Shown in pieces: positions 23,684-34,740 of a DNA stretch of 64,000 bases. The stretch is from Paratinospora sagittata (taxonomy: Eukaryota > Streptophyta > Magnoliopsida > Ranunculales > Menispermaceae). The stretch spans positions 26,016,286-26,080,285 of the forward strand of contig CM069603.1 in the NCBI GenBank assembly GCA_035771175.1, written 5' to 3'. Numbering within the stretch: the first letter of the stretch is position 1; each line of letters opens with the position of its first letter. Under the pieces are notes generated by a model. It ran no database searches and was not told the origin of the DNA. It saw nothing but the letters and a program-made list of their open reading frames with translations. The translations under genes were made by a program, and so were the position numbers.

Positions 23684-23701
23684 AGGCAAAGGCGCCAAAA
23701 A
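23684..23701 (-). promoter_or_regulatory. Primer-binding site of H (tRNA-Asp type)
   Basis: Minus strand TTTTTGGCGCCTTTGCC next to the LTR edge, the tRNA-Asp-type site typical of Athila and related gypsy elements (usual form TGGCGCCGTTGCC). Confidence 0.85.
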
Positions 23702-23703
23702 CT

Positions 23704-25093
23704 TGTTGCGTGCAAACCGCAAGTGTATGGTGCCAAGTTAGAATAAAGTCCGATAAGATACCGGGTATTGTCCTCAGGGATAATTACGACACTAGCTATC
23801 ACATTTCAACCGTAACTTTATCTAGACTATTAAAATCGAATGATGGAGTGATTAAAATAGCAATTAAAACAATTGAATACTAACTAACAAGCAATGTAAA
23901 TCGGATAGGAAAACAGTGATGGACTGGTCCAGAGGTTCGATGTCACCTCACTCTCAACTATGTCTATATAAATATATTATTCTTAAATTAGTTCCTTAGC
24001 CTATAAGTCGGAAATCCTAACCTTTCTAATCCCCTCTCTTGGAGCATTGATTAGAGCATATTCTTGTTGCTTTGATTTAACTCTTTCGATGAAAATCAAA
24101 GACAACAACAACTCACTAAGTTCTATGATTTCCTCCTAACGACTTCAAAGGGTCTTAATCTCCTTGTGAGTCTCACGATAACCTAGGTTATACTCTCCAT
24201 ATTCCAACCCAAGGTACCCTCTTGTGAAGCATCTACCTCGAGTCTAGGATTGGTCAATCCTTGATAAGGGGATCAAGAACATTACGCTTAGAAAAGTATA
24301 AATAAATCTAAGAACTTTCATTAAGAATAAATAAACAATAAAATCTAAGACATAATCTCAAGTTTGGATCAATCTACACCTCTATAAACGAGGTTTAGTT
24401 CATAACTAAAGAGATGAAAACAATCAATAATGGTTTAAACATGAATCAGGACAAAAGAAAGCAAACTAGAGTGTTGTAGAGTTTTGAATGGTCTTCAATG
24501 TCGATCTCTTCTCCACTTCGCTCCGGCCGTGTCCCTTCTCTTCCCCAATGCCTTCTTCATGAAAAACTCTAAGTTTTGATATATTATAAGCCCCCAAGTC
24601 GTCCAAAATCCAAATTAGAAAGTGTGTAAAAATTGCTAAAAACGCTTTTCGTTGAACAGTAACGGCGCCGCAGCGCCGTACCTGGTGTCGCGACGCCCAA
24701 AACGCTGAAATCCTCTCTTTTTTGTTCACCACCACAGCGCCACGGCGCCCAGAACGTTGAAATTTGTGTTATTTTGTGGACTTAACCAATTTTTTCCTCC
24801 TTTCTGACTTGGGTTCTTCATGCTTCTCCTTGGCAACTTCTAGAACATGTTTCATCATCCAAAACCATGACTAACACATCTAAATACCTACAAAACAAAA
24901 CAAAACAAATCAAATCAAAAACACACTCAAAACATATAATGAATCAAATTATAACTTATTGAACTCAAATAATGCATGAAAACCAATATATTCCTGAACT
25001 ATCAAATGCATTAAAACTAACATAAACACATGACACTAATGTATGAAATGTCCTAAAACATGCTCTAAAACCTATCTAAATATGCAACTATCA
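23704..25093 (-). mobile_element. H: 5' LTR, 1390 bp
   Basis: Edges TGTTGCGTGCAAACC and CAACTATCA. In element sense the U3 carries CGGCGCCG (24663-24670), TCGCGA (24688-24693) and GGCGCC (24744-24749), followed by TATAATAT (24581-24588). Confidence 0.88.
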
Positions 25094-25952
25094 AAGTGTT
25101 GTATGATTCAAGGTAGAGGAAAGTCATGGGCGCAATGCTCATCAAATGGTTGCATAAATGGACGTCGTACGTTCTCACGAAGCGGCGACAAGATTCGCGA
25201 GGTGGGGATGAAGGCATAGGTTTGCTTATTCTTTTACTTTATGATAAGCATGGAATTGCATCATTTATATACATGATACCATGCTACATTACTTCTTGCA
25301 TATGACATAATATTGATGAGGGTGGTTTCTTGTCTTTGTGTCGTACCGCTAGAGCCCTCGTGATGCGGTTGGGCGTCTTTGCTTGTGAGGCCTGGAGTTG
25401 CATTGCACTCGATCCCGTGATTTCAGAGGGGAACAACCACATGATGATATTGAACAGTTGGCCCGCGGTGCACTCAATAGTTGCTAGATAACTTTATACG
25501 ACACGCGTATGTTGGTACGGGGGATGCCGCTTCATTTCATGATTATATTGCTTGATGTGGTTTGAAATGCATTATTCTATGTACTGTTGTATTTATCTTT
25601 CTATAAACGATGCGTTTAACTTGCTTGAACCACTGAGCTATTGAGCTCACCCCGTTGATACTTTCCCCAGGCTCTTAGACGTTGCATTCTAAAGCGAGAG
25701 TCACCAAAGCTATGTGAGAAGGAAGCGCATAGAGAATGGGACGTCGACGTAGATCTAGGTGTGTAGGTGTTTGTAGATATATTTTCGCCACATACTAGTG
25801 TATGCAACATCATGTACCATTTGTACTAGTGCCCTCCTTAATTAATGAAGGATGAATAAAAACTCTATGTTGATGTCCATAATTGTTCGCACTCTGATTC
25901 TTCGATTTGTTGCGTATTATTTCTTGGTAACAAAACGGGATGTGACATAGAC

Positions 25953-26751
25953 AAATTACTGTACTTGCATCACTTTGCTCTGTTTCACTTTCACTAGAGC
26001 TAAAATCGTCCCATGTCTTCTTCGACACCTTCTTGGATTTCTTTTTGGACATGATTTCTCTTTCGCTCTTACATGGACATTTGCTCTTCACGTGACCGTG
26101 CATGTTGCATTTGAAGCAAATCAACTCACTTGGTTTTGCTCCAAACTTCTTCCCTATGTGAAACGTCTCACTTTGTCTTGATTCATCTCTCTTGTCCTCT
26201 AATTGACTTAGCCTTCTTGTGGATGTGTCCTCCTCTTCATCGGTTGACTCATTCTCCGATGAGGACTCGGTCTCTCCTAATTTGGTTTAATCTCCTCATG
26301 ATTTTTCTTTTCGATCTCAGTCACCAAACTTGGATCACATGGTTCACTTATAGGAAGCTCGTCAAGATCTTTAACTTCATGAATTTTTATAGTTTTATTT
26401 TCATTTGATCGTTCATGAGTTACTTCGAGCATATCCTAAATGTCTTTAGTTGTGTCACATGCACTGACTTGATTGAATTCTTTTGTTGATAACTTGATCA
26501 TTTAATTATTCTTGTCTTCTTTCAATTTGAAGCCAATCTTGTCTATCCTTAGTCATTGTGACTCCGTTTTCCACCTTTGTGGGAGGTTCATATTCATTCT
26601 TTATAATTTCCCAAAGTTCTACGTCTTGAGCTCTCAAGAAGAACTTCATTTTTGTTCACTAATGGATATAGTGATCTCCTTCGAATAGTGGTGGTCGCCA
26701 TATGGATGGACCTTCCTTGAATAAACCTTTAGTGTTATCATATACTTTCAT
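25953..26751 (-). pseudogene. Copia family C gag fragment
   Basis: From ATG at 26751 the minus strand reads MKVYDNTKGLFKEG, then WRPPLFEGDHY, FFLRAQDVELWEIIKNEYEP and DRQDW, the copia Gag N-terminal domain, with stops and shifts. A CCHC knuckle CFKCNMHGHVKSKC (C-x2-C-x4-H-x4-C) lies near 26075-26120, followed by Lys-rich and Ser/Glu-rich text. It stops at the edge of LTR G2, so the rest of the element is missing. Confidence 0.8.
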
Positions 26752-26790
26752 AACTCAAAGAAATTGTTAGATAACTTTGACGTGGAAACC

Positions 26791-26803
26791 CATTCTAATA
26801 CCA
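26791..26803 (-). promoter_or_regulatory. Primer-binding site of C1 (degenerate)
   Basis: Minus strand TGGTATTAGAATG, a decayed tRNA-iMet site two bases inside LTR C1. Confidence 0.7.
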
Positions 26804-27009
26804 CTTGTTAGCCTAGGTTATAGCCCAAGGTGGGTGAATTGGACTTAGCAGATTTTCATGAAACATTACTAAACACTTCATGGCAAAATAAATAATTAAA
26901 CAAAGTGCAAGAAAAGTAAATGATCGGCACAATGATTTACAATGGTTTGGCTTCTTCAAAGCGTACCTCCACTACTTGACCTCCGCGGTCAAGATTTCTT
27001 AAACATCTA

Positions 27010-27150
27010 CTAACTTTGACTCAACTTACGGGTGTGAATCAAACCGTTAAGACTTGATCCAACTTACGGGTGTGGATCCTACCTAACTTTGATCCAATTT
27101 GCGGGTGTGGATCCTACCTAACTTTGATTCAACTTATAGGTGTGAATCGA
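27010..27150 (-). repeat. Leader hairpin array, C1
   Basis: Four ~34-bp units around AACTTACGGGTGT: GATCC (27056-27060)/GGATC (27074-27078), GATCC (27091-27095)/GGATC (27109-27113), GATTC (27126-27130)/GAATC (27144-27148), and a first unit GACTC/GAATC near 27018-27040. The C.G to T.A change occurs in both arms of the last unit. Confidence 0.88.
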
Positions 27151-27789
27151 ACGGTTACAAACACCGATCTCCTGTTAGAGTCTTCCCAATTTGCTAGCTA
27201 GCCAATTTCAATACAAATGTGTTTATAAAGATGGAGAGATTGTTCTATACCAAACAACTCTCAAATGAAGTACAAATAAGAATGAATACCTTCCAAATGA
27301 TGTACAACCAAAATATGTAATATGATGCATAAGCTGTGATGAAGGAAGGAACTCCTGGATTTTGATTGAGAAATGATGAAGATGACGTGCACAATCAAAA
27401 ACCTTTTTCTTGATCACTTGAAATCCCTTGAAAGATGTCTTCTCAAAAGTGAAAATTAAATGCACAAGAGATTTCTTTAAAGTGATTTGTAGACTTGAAA
27501 AGCTTGGATGAAATACTTGAATAAGTTGGAGAACTTGAAAGCTTTTCTTCTCAAAGATTGAAAATTAAAAACAATTCAAACACACCAGTAAAACTTGTTT
27601 TCCTTTTGAAAGATGTGGCGAACTAATTGTAGCACAAGTTTCTTTTTTTCAAAGATTTTGCAAAAGGTTGCACATAATGAGCTAAGGAATATATTTATAG
27701 AAAATTATTTTCAAAAAAGTAAGAACCTTGGTTCTATAAACGTAACCTCGTTTCTGTTCGAATTTAACTTGAGAACAGTTATCTGTTTT

Positions 27790-28130
27790 CAACACGAAAA
27801 CTCGTTTCCTTTCAGAGAAACACGTTTATGTGTTAAATTCCAGAATTTTCCAAAAAGCAGGAAATGTGTTTCTGTGTGTATTTCCTAAGGGAACAATTCT
27901 AGGAATTTTGAGGAAACGCGTTTCTTAAATAGTAACGCGTTTTTTCTTGGCCGAGTGAAATTTTTAGTAAGTCCAAAAGAAAAAATGTGTTTCTTCAATA
28001 GGAAACACGTTTCTGCTTGACTAGGTGAATTTTTACCAAGTCCATACAAGAAACGTGTTTTTGCAATACACAAAAACTTAAACATGATTTCTTTTGATAT
28101 GTGTGCAATCAAAACATGTTTTCTCGATCA
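27790..28130 (-). repeat. U3 palindrome array GAAACRYGTTTC, C1
   Basis: GAAACACGTTTA (27817), GAAATGTGTTTC (27861), GAAACGCGTTTC (27913-27924), GAAACACGTTTC (28002-28013), GAAACGTGTTTT (28050), AAAACATGTTTT (28111-28122) and weaker copies, directly upstream of the TATA box in element sense. Confidence 0.85.
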
Positions 28131-28690
28131 AACAAGTCTAACTAAATACACTTGGATACACTGAATTTGATCAAATTGAAGAATGAACAAATGTTAAACT
28201 CATTATGGATGAAAAGTTAAACTTTTGACTAAATTTGAAATTAGTTTGACTTTAAAAAATGATTGACTTTTTCAAATCAAAAGTTAAATACATTCAATAC
28301 AACTTCAAAATAATACAATTGACGTGATTTTATGATCAAAACACAAATCAAGATAATTTTGATCAAACATGCAAAAAGTTGACTTTCGGTCAAAATAGTT
28401 GACTTGGCAAAAACAAGAATGACTTTGAAATATGTTGCAAGCATAGACTTTGGCTGAAAAACTAGAAAGTATTCTACAGCCCTATGGAATCTAAGCAATT
28501 ACATTACATAGATTTGATCTTAATCATCCAAATGCTTTGATTCACTTCAAGCTTTGACTTTGACTTTTTGGTTGACTTTACAAATATAATCATTTAAGTA
28601 CTAAAACATCTTAGTCAAAGTGATTAGTATGCAAAAGAATGTTGTTTGTAATTATCAAAACATACAAGGGTAGGAGTCAATAAGTCAACA

Positions 28691-28972
28691 TGAGCAAGGT
28701 CCACGGGCCACCCAAAACCAACATACCTTAGATTTGCCCCGAGGTTACATAAACCTTAAAAAATAATAAGGTCTGTGTTTTAGAATGCATGAAACTTAGG
28801 TGGGAATATCGACATAAACTTTAAGAGAAAGAGAAATAAATATTGTGATTGACAAGAGCATAAAGTTTAAATAAAAAGAGGAAAGATTTTATGAAAATAA
28901 CATTTGGATAAACTTTAGATGAAGAAATGGTGCCATTTCCGAAAAACCGAATATAGGGACACAAACAAATCA
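28691..28972. other. Unassigned sequence between C1 and F
   Basis: No coding or LTR similarity recognised. Its right end continues past solo LTR F at 31303 (TTAGGGGTGAATTAC). Confidence 0.4.
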
Positions 28973-29194
28973 GAAAATGTAATACCTCAAGTTTGGTTAG
29001 AAATTAATCCTAGTAATAAACTATGGTTAAACCACATATTACAATATAATATTACTTGACTATGTCTTTGGATTATATATGTTGTATTGTGACGTGTGAT
29101 TAAGTGTTATTAATATAGTCAAGGTAATAATAATAATCATTTAATAATATTCATAGGTATATTAACCTGTAATAACTTTATAGAATAAATAAGG

Positions 29195-29560
29195 TAATTT
29201 GAGATAATAACCTTATTTGATAAGTAAGATTAATTAAAAGGGAATAACACCCATATGTGGAAAATAAGGTGAATTAATTGAATTAAATTACCTTATTAGA
29301 TAAATAAGGTTGATTAAATTGAGGAAATGACTTTATTATATTAATAAGAAAAATAATAATCTTATTAAATGAATAAAGTGAATTAATTAGGATAATAACC
29401 TTATTAGAAAATAAGGTTAACCTTATTGGACAAATAAGGTGAGTTAAGGTGCGTTAATTGATGAAATTACCTTATATGATTAACCTTATCGGACAAATAA
29501 GGTGAGTTAAGGTGTGTTAATTGATGAAATTAACTTATATGATTAATAAGGTGAATTAAG
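29195..29560 (+). repeat. Hairpin array CCTTATT-n4-AATAAGG in F
   Basis: About eight units, e.g. CCTTATTGGACAAATAAGG (29421-29439) and CCTTATCGGACAAATAAGG (29484-29502). Arms stay complementary in most copies although the four-base loop and outer bases vary. Confidence 0.75.
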
Positions 29561-29609
29561 GAATTAATCATCATGCTATTGAGATAGAAATGGAATTATG
29601 TGGGATATA

Positions 29610-29875
29610 TTATATCATGATCATAATAAATCATAATTCATACAAGATTTCAATTATTTGATTAAATATCACATTATTGAATTGATGCACACATATATCA
29701 TTAATTAAAACATATATCATTAATAAACTATGGTTAATTTCTAACCAAACTTAGGGTATTACAATTAATATATCATGATCATAATAAATCATAATTTATA
29801 CAAGATTTCAATTATTGGATTAAATATCACATTATTGGATTGATGCACACATATATCATTAATTAAAACTATATG
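29610..29875. repeat. Direct duplication enclosing an inverted copy of the F LTR tip
   Basis: ~106 bp at 29610-29715 is repeated at 29769-29875. Between them, 29721-29763 is a near-perfect reverse complement of the first ~43 bases of this same LTR (TAATACC...AAGTTTGGTTAGAAATTAA). Confidence 0.8.
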
Positions 29876-30289
29876 TGTGGATATATATTATAATTATGTG
29901 GAATATGAATATATATTCATGGAGAGAAGTTACCATGAATCAAATAATGTGGAAATGGGTGAAGTTACCCATTGAGATCATAATTGGGTTATAGTAAGAT
30001 TATATTAGATTAGTAATATTAATCATAGGGTGCACTAATATGAGAACATTGAACTATATATATTGGATTAGTAATTATTATTGGATTATGATCAAATAAT
30101 GTGGAAAATGTTTAATTGGTACACACTATATTTTCATAATTAGACGTGCGGATGTGCCATAATTGGAGATATTAAATATACATGTGGGTACACATTGATC
30201 AATATCTGGGTATGCATATATATATATGGGATATATACAGGCATATATTATTTGAATTAATATGGGCACATGTTTTATATATGCGATAT

Positions 30290-30375
30290 ATATTTATATA
30301 TGTGTGTGTGTGTGTGATATTATATAATATTATATATGTGATATATTATATATATATATATATATATATAGTATA
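30290..30375. repeat. GT and AT microsatellites in F
   Basis: (TG)n near 30300-30318 followed by (AT)n to 30370. Confidence 0.85.
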
Positions 30376-30394
30376 ATATATAATAGTTTTGTCA

Positions 30395-30470
30395 TGCTTG
30401 GGAAGCAAGAAACATACTTACCAAGCAAGAGGTTTCTTGCTTCCCAAGCAAGAAACATCTACATAAATGA
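30395..30470 (+). promoter_or_regulatory. Palindrome cluster upstream of F promoter
   Basis: GTTTCTTGCTT (30432-30442) and AAGCAAGAAAC (30446-30456) form an 11-bp perfect inverted repeat with a 3-base spacer; a related pair lies at 30397-30431. A weak TATA-like ATAAAT follows at ~30463. Confidence 0.65.
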
Positions 30471-30508
30471 ACTTAAGAGCTCATTTTGAGCTCAAGTAAG
30501 CTCTACTG

Positions 30509-30592
30509 GCGAGAGGAAAAGAAGAATAGAGAAAAGGAAATAGAGAGAAGGGAAAGAGAAGGGAAAAGAGAAGAAAGAAAGGAGAAAGAAGT
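30509..30592 (+). repeat. Polypurine run in F
   Basis: About 84 bases almost entirely G/A, with mirror-like GAGAAGGGAAAGAGAAG segments, which in principle can form triplex DNA. Confidence 0.75.
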
Positions 30593-31302
30593 TCGTGGTG
30601 TTTCCGAGCTTGATCTTGGCATCGAAGTATCACGATCTTTGTATATGGAAGGAGAAAAAGAAATGTAAAAGGTGGGATGATTCCCGAGGTTTGCTCGTAT
30701 TACTCGTTTCTATAGTGTTGCATTCATCCTACATCATGTACTCCCTTTTACATATGAATTTGGGTGTGATTGGCCCATGTGTGTTAAATGTAATCTTTTG
30801 GTGTTATTGGCTCATGCTACGTGCTAAATGCAATTCTTGGGTTTCGATATACCCTGCGTAGTGCAAAAGAAGTCATTCATGCACATGTGTTTTATATATA
30901 TTCTCATCCAAGTGTTCTTCATATATGATGATTTTGATACTTTGATTATTGCATTTGTGTTGCATGTTTATTATGGTTGAATTATATATATTATCGATAG
31001 GTTTAATGCGTGGGAACTATTGGATATGACCACTGGATTTTTTGCTCACCTCTTTATATTTTTCGGGACATGGAAATGTTATGTGGATCTCGTGTATGTG
31101 GAACACGTGGGGCAGACATCAACTTAGATCTAGGAGATTGTGCATAGGTTCCGTTTCGAAAAAATGTGTAAATTATACTGTATATATTTTTATAACTATT
31201 ACTTTAGTTAATTTTAAATATTGTCTAAAGATCGGAGTTGATGTCCAAATAATGTAACATTTCAATTTTGTAGTTCGGTGAAAATTGGGGTGTTAAAGAA
31301 AA

Positions 31303-33370
31303 ATTAGGGGTGAATTACAAAAATTACCCTATGAACTTTCAAGAAAACGTTCCAAAGTGCATTTTTATGAGTTTTTCCTCCCTTTTCAGCAAGTCCTGAG
31401 CAAACAATGGCCACAAGAGAGAAGGCACATCCTCAGAGAGCCATGGGCTGTCTTCTTCCATGTTAAAGGGACTTGATAGGCGAAAGATCGTCACAATGAG
31501 GACGATCAACATGATGGAACCCCGCCTTTGGCCACATTTGCATGACAAACTTGTTGAGGTTGGTTGGTTGAGCATAACCAACATTAGTGGTGAGGTTGCT
31601 CCCAACTCAATTAGGGAATTCTACAGTGACATGGGGATCAAAGGCTACCGAGGAGACAAAACAGATTTTGTAACTCAAGTCAGAGGTTCCTCTATCGATC
31701 TCAACACTGAAGTAATATCCCAGCTAATGGATATCCTTGTGGGGATGAGGTTCATAGACCTTCATAACTCACAGATTGTACAAGAAATAGCAGGGCCACC
31801 TCACCAGCTATTCAACGCCCTTACTGAGGAACCTTACACAGGTGAAAAATATAACGGCCTTCCAAATGATTCTAGATAAGAAGATAGTCATCTCCCTGCC
31901 ATATATCATCACGCAACAAACGGCTAAGGTTGTCCAACTCCCTAAAAAGGTGGAGTATCTAGGCTATGGAGCCATCATCATGAAGGTGTTACCTACTTTT
32001 AACATCACAGATACCTACAACAGGCACTTATGCCAAAACCTGCAACACAAGGGGGTGCGTGACAGATGAAACAATTTTTGTCGCTACTTCAAGTGATGCC
32101 AGCAGAAGGTCCTTATGACGACACAACTACTAGGGGGCGAAGATCTTTATGTAAGATCCCAAATCGGGGAATGCCAAACCAACACACTGGGCAACAGGCT
32201 GGAGCAAATTTAGATATAATCGTAGGACAGCCGGAGCAAGAACCCTTTCAAGGGGATGACTTGTTCCAAGAATTGTCCGGGTTGCAAGGGGGAAACTTCG
32301 ATTGGAATGAACCAGGTCTTGGCAGACAGGAAGTCCCAGTGAATGAACCTTTCTAGGAATTCCCTTTGCAAGCGAACGTGACTTTCCAAATGGTCCTGGT
32401 CCAGGAAATTCCCTCTCAACCAGTCCCAGAAAACCCCCACAAATGAACCAGCCAACCCATCAAACCATCGACCCTTCAAACTAACAACCAACTAATGACT
32501 TCGAAGCAATAATGATTGCCTTTGCAATGAGGAGAAACAACAGATTGGATGCCTTAGAAATTGAATGCAGTATCTTTGATCGCTCGATGGGCAGTTGTTT
32601 TTTAACAAGTAGGAGAACCAGGTGAAATAGTAGTAGTAGGCACCAGGATACTGGCATGTAAAACCAAATTTTATGAATAAAAGTTTTGTTTGTGACTTTG
32701 TTTGGTGGGCAGACTTGCAACCTTAATTTTCTCTTGCATCACTAACTTTGGAGTAGTATGGGACACAACAAAATTGGAGGATACTAGACAAAACTATGAA
32801 ATTAAGAAAACCCATGACCTTGTGTGGAAAATCATCTGGGATAGCTGAATCACTAAGACTATCACTACGTTTACACGATATGGGACGTGTAAACTTGGAG
32901 GATACCGTTAGTGAACTTCTCTCCAAATAATGTTTGCAGAGACCGCATTCATACGACTTGACTTGGTTACATCTCTTATCGCCAAATTCCCATGGTATGG
33001 GACACGAGAACTTGGAGGATAATCAGAAAAACCAAGAAGATGAGTTTGGGTGCATAGGAATGCGATAAAACGTTTAGATTAGGGCATTTACCAAGGAAAG
33101 TCTCAGAAATTTTATGACTCGTATGAGTTTTCAAAAATGTAAGTATATTCAAAGAGATCAAGCAAAACATTTGAAATGGTTTAAAGGTTAAACATATATT
33201 GTATGAACTACTCCACTTTTGCTTTATACCTTGGGTAACATACGAGGTTCACGAGAATTCTTTGACTTCTCATCAAAACCTTACACTATACCTAAAAAAT
33301 TATGTTGATCAATATTTGGAGAACTCTTAATCTATGAATTGTTGAGAATATCACATTGCTATAATATTTC
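31303..33370 (+). pseudogene. Degenerate ORF upstream of E gag, possibly a 'plant transposon protein' domain
   Basis: Open plus frame 31460-31879 (139 codons), continuing after a shift at 31842-32069 and then in the first frame to 32354. The segment NSIREFYSDMGIKGYRGD, then VRGSSIDLNTEVISQLMDIL, resembles the plant-specific domain often labelled 'putative plant transposon protein' (FYANL...VRG pattern), recalled from memory and not checked. The rest to 33370 shows repeated TATGGGACACGAGAACTTGG-like phrases and no domain. No 5' LTR or primer site of element E is visible in this interval, so its relation to E is unknown. Confidence 0.35.
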
Positions 33371-34740
33371 TTGGCTTTATTTCATGGAAACTTTCTAAAA
33401 GAAGAGTTATATTTTCTCTTTGTCAGTGAGAAAATATGTAAACCAGAAGAAGGGGAAGGCCACACTCAACCATTCGTCCAACAGAGGAGGCACCTCCTAA
33501 GACACAAAATCAAAATTGCCACCTCCAAGGACAGAGCAGGCCACACACGACATTATTACCACTTCAAGGCAGGCAGTGCCACCCCAACTTGCACCCTTTG
33601 TCATGCCTCCAGGCATGGAACATATTTTTGTCGGACTCATTGAGGTGATGAAGGCTACTGTACAGTTGGCCATCAGGGAAACGACAAAAAATTAGGTGTT
33701 CACTGTTCAAGCACCTGTCAGATCTGATTCAGAGAATCAAACCAATCAGATCATGAAATACAAAAGGCTCTAGCCCATTACTTTTGCGGGCACCCCAAAC
33801 GCTGATGAGGCTAAAAAATGGTTGAATGTAAAAAGGCTTTGGAGTCTATGGGAGTCAGCGATGACAGAAAAATCTCACTAGCTTCATATTAGCTCATTGA
33901 GGGAGCTAACCTCTGGTGGAGAACTGTGAAGGATGGCTCAAGGATCAATATCACAATCAAGACTTGGATGGAATTCGAGTCATTGTTCGTTGATGAATAT
34001 TTCCTTAGCACCGTGACGAGGCAAAAAATCAGAAGTTTGTAAGGCTCTATCAAGGTAGCATGACAATCCGTGAATATGTTGCAAAGTTCATAGAACTATC
34101 AGTCTTTTATCTCTCCACAATCTCTACGAAGCGAGATAAGGCTAAGAAATTATTCAATGGCCTTCATCTAGATATTCTGATAGGCTCGAGCATTATTAGA
34201 GCTTAAGAATTATAGGGAGCTCGTAAACATGACCATGAACTACGAGCAGGAGAAGACTGAGTAGGAACAAAGGAAAAATACAGGAAAACAGGAGGCCACA
34301 TTTTCCAAACAGGGCACTCCGCAAGACAAGAAAAAAAAAACCTAATCAAAGTTCTAACCCAGCCCTCCCAGCCCCCGTACCAAAATAAGAGGTCACTATA
34401 CCAGTGGCCGAAGCTTTTAACCCTAGCCATCAAGGTTTTCAGAATCATTACAGAAGGGGTAGGAATGACAGGGGCGGCCCCAAAATGGCCATGCAAAAGG
34501 TGGTGGCCAGCAACAGCACAATCAACAACACCAACGACAAGCGCCTCACTAGCAAAGGCAGACTTGTTACAATTGTGGCCAACCTGGTCACCTGAAAAGG
34601 TTATATCCCCACCCACCACAAGCTCAGCAACCAACTCCCGCAACCCCAATCAAACAGGCACCACCTGCTGCAACCGCCCAGCCCAGACAGAACCAGCAAA
34701 ACCATGGGCAAAGGCAATAAGGAAGAGCCTACGCTATGGT
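33371..34740 (+). pseudogene. E element gag (Tekay-like chromovirus), degenerate
   Basis: Plus-strand text over three frames: ITFAGTPNADEAKKWL near 33780, then LIEGANLWWRTVKDGSRI and TWMEFESLFVDEYF (33895-34000), then the TRQKIRSL and KAKKLFNGLH regions, which is the chromovirus Gag domain order. A zinc knuckle starts at 34565 (CYNCGQPGHLKRL) but its fourth ligand Cys is TAT (Tyr) at 34604-34606. Gln/Pro-rich text leads into the protease. Stops and shifts throughout. Minus frame 34203-34649 is a shadow. Confidence 0.78.

Larger units (their letters stand above)
19523..25098 (-). mobile_element. H: Athila-like Ty3/gypsy element without polymerase, TSD AAGTG
   Basis: Element 19528-25093 (5566 bp), flanked by exact AAGTG duplications (19523-19527, 25094-25098) and inserted in LTR G2. 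In element sense: 5' LTR 25093-23704, primer site, gag (23548-22148), a short linker domain, protease (about 21764-21194), the GCGCT...GGGAGGCAACC motif common downstream of pol in this group, polypurine tract near 20770, 3' LTR. Reverse transcriptase, RNase H and integrase are absent, so it would need a partner. Confidence 0.88.
18943..25947 (+). mobile_element. G2: gypsy-type LTR split by element H
   Basis: Starts TGTAACACCCAGAC and ends CGGGATGTGACA; about 1434 bp once element H and one TSD copy are removed, close to G3 (1362 bp). Flanks TAGAG and TAGAC differ by one base, which favours a solo LTR, though it could be the 3' LTR belonging to G1. It carries the GGCACGTGCC cluster (19190-19255) just before TATAAAT (19273-19279) and the GAGCTATTGAGCTC hairpin motif near 25635. 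Confidence 0.7.
26806..28690 (-). mobile_element. C1: 5' LTR of copia family C, 1885 bp
   Basis: Edges TGTTAGCCTAGG and AAGTCAACA; matches solo LTR C2 (40548-42434) throughout. In element sense: U3 with nine GAAACGCGTTTC-type palindromes (27790-28130), TATA box TATAAATA (27692-27699), leader hairpins (27010-27150), primer site. Frames 27223-27465, 27613-27888 and 27885-28112 are LTR sequence, not genes. Confidence 0.88.
28973..31302 (+). mobile_element. F: solo LTR, gypsy type, TSD GAAAA
   Basis: LTR 28978-31297 (2320 bp), start TGTAATACCTCAAG, end GGGGTGTTAAA (last base pair of a usual ...ACA end decayed). Flanks GAAAA at 28973-28977 and 31298-31302 match exactly. It is very AT-rich, with a hairpin array (29195-29560), a direct duplication with an inverted LTR tip (29610-29875), AT microsatellites (30290-30375), a GCTTGG palindrome cluster (30395-30456) and a polypurine run (30509-30592). 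Confidence 0.85.

Noticed and set aside
30182..30376. 64-codon frame rich in Ile/Tyr
   Set aside because: Produced by the AT and GT microsatellites.
28978..31297. F as the 5' LTR of element E (both start TGTAATACC)
   Set aside because: F has its own GAAAA duplications and its sequence does not match the E 3' LTR beyond the first bases.
34203..34649. 148-codon minus-strand frame
   Set aside because: Opposite the E gag/knuckle region; no family resemblance.
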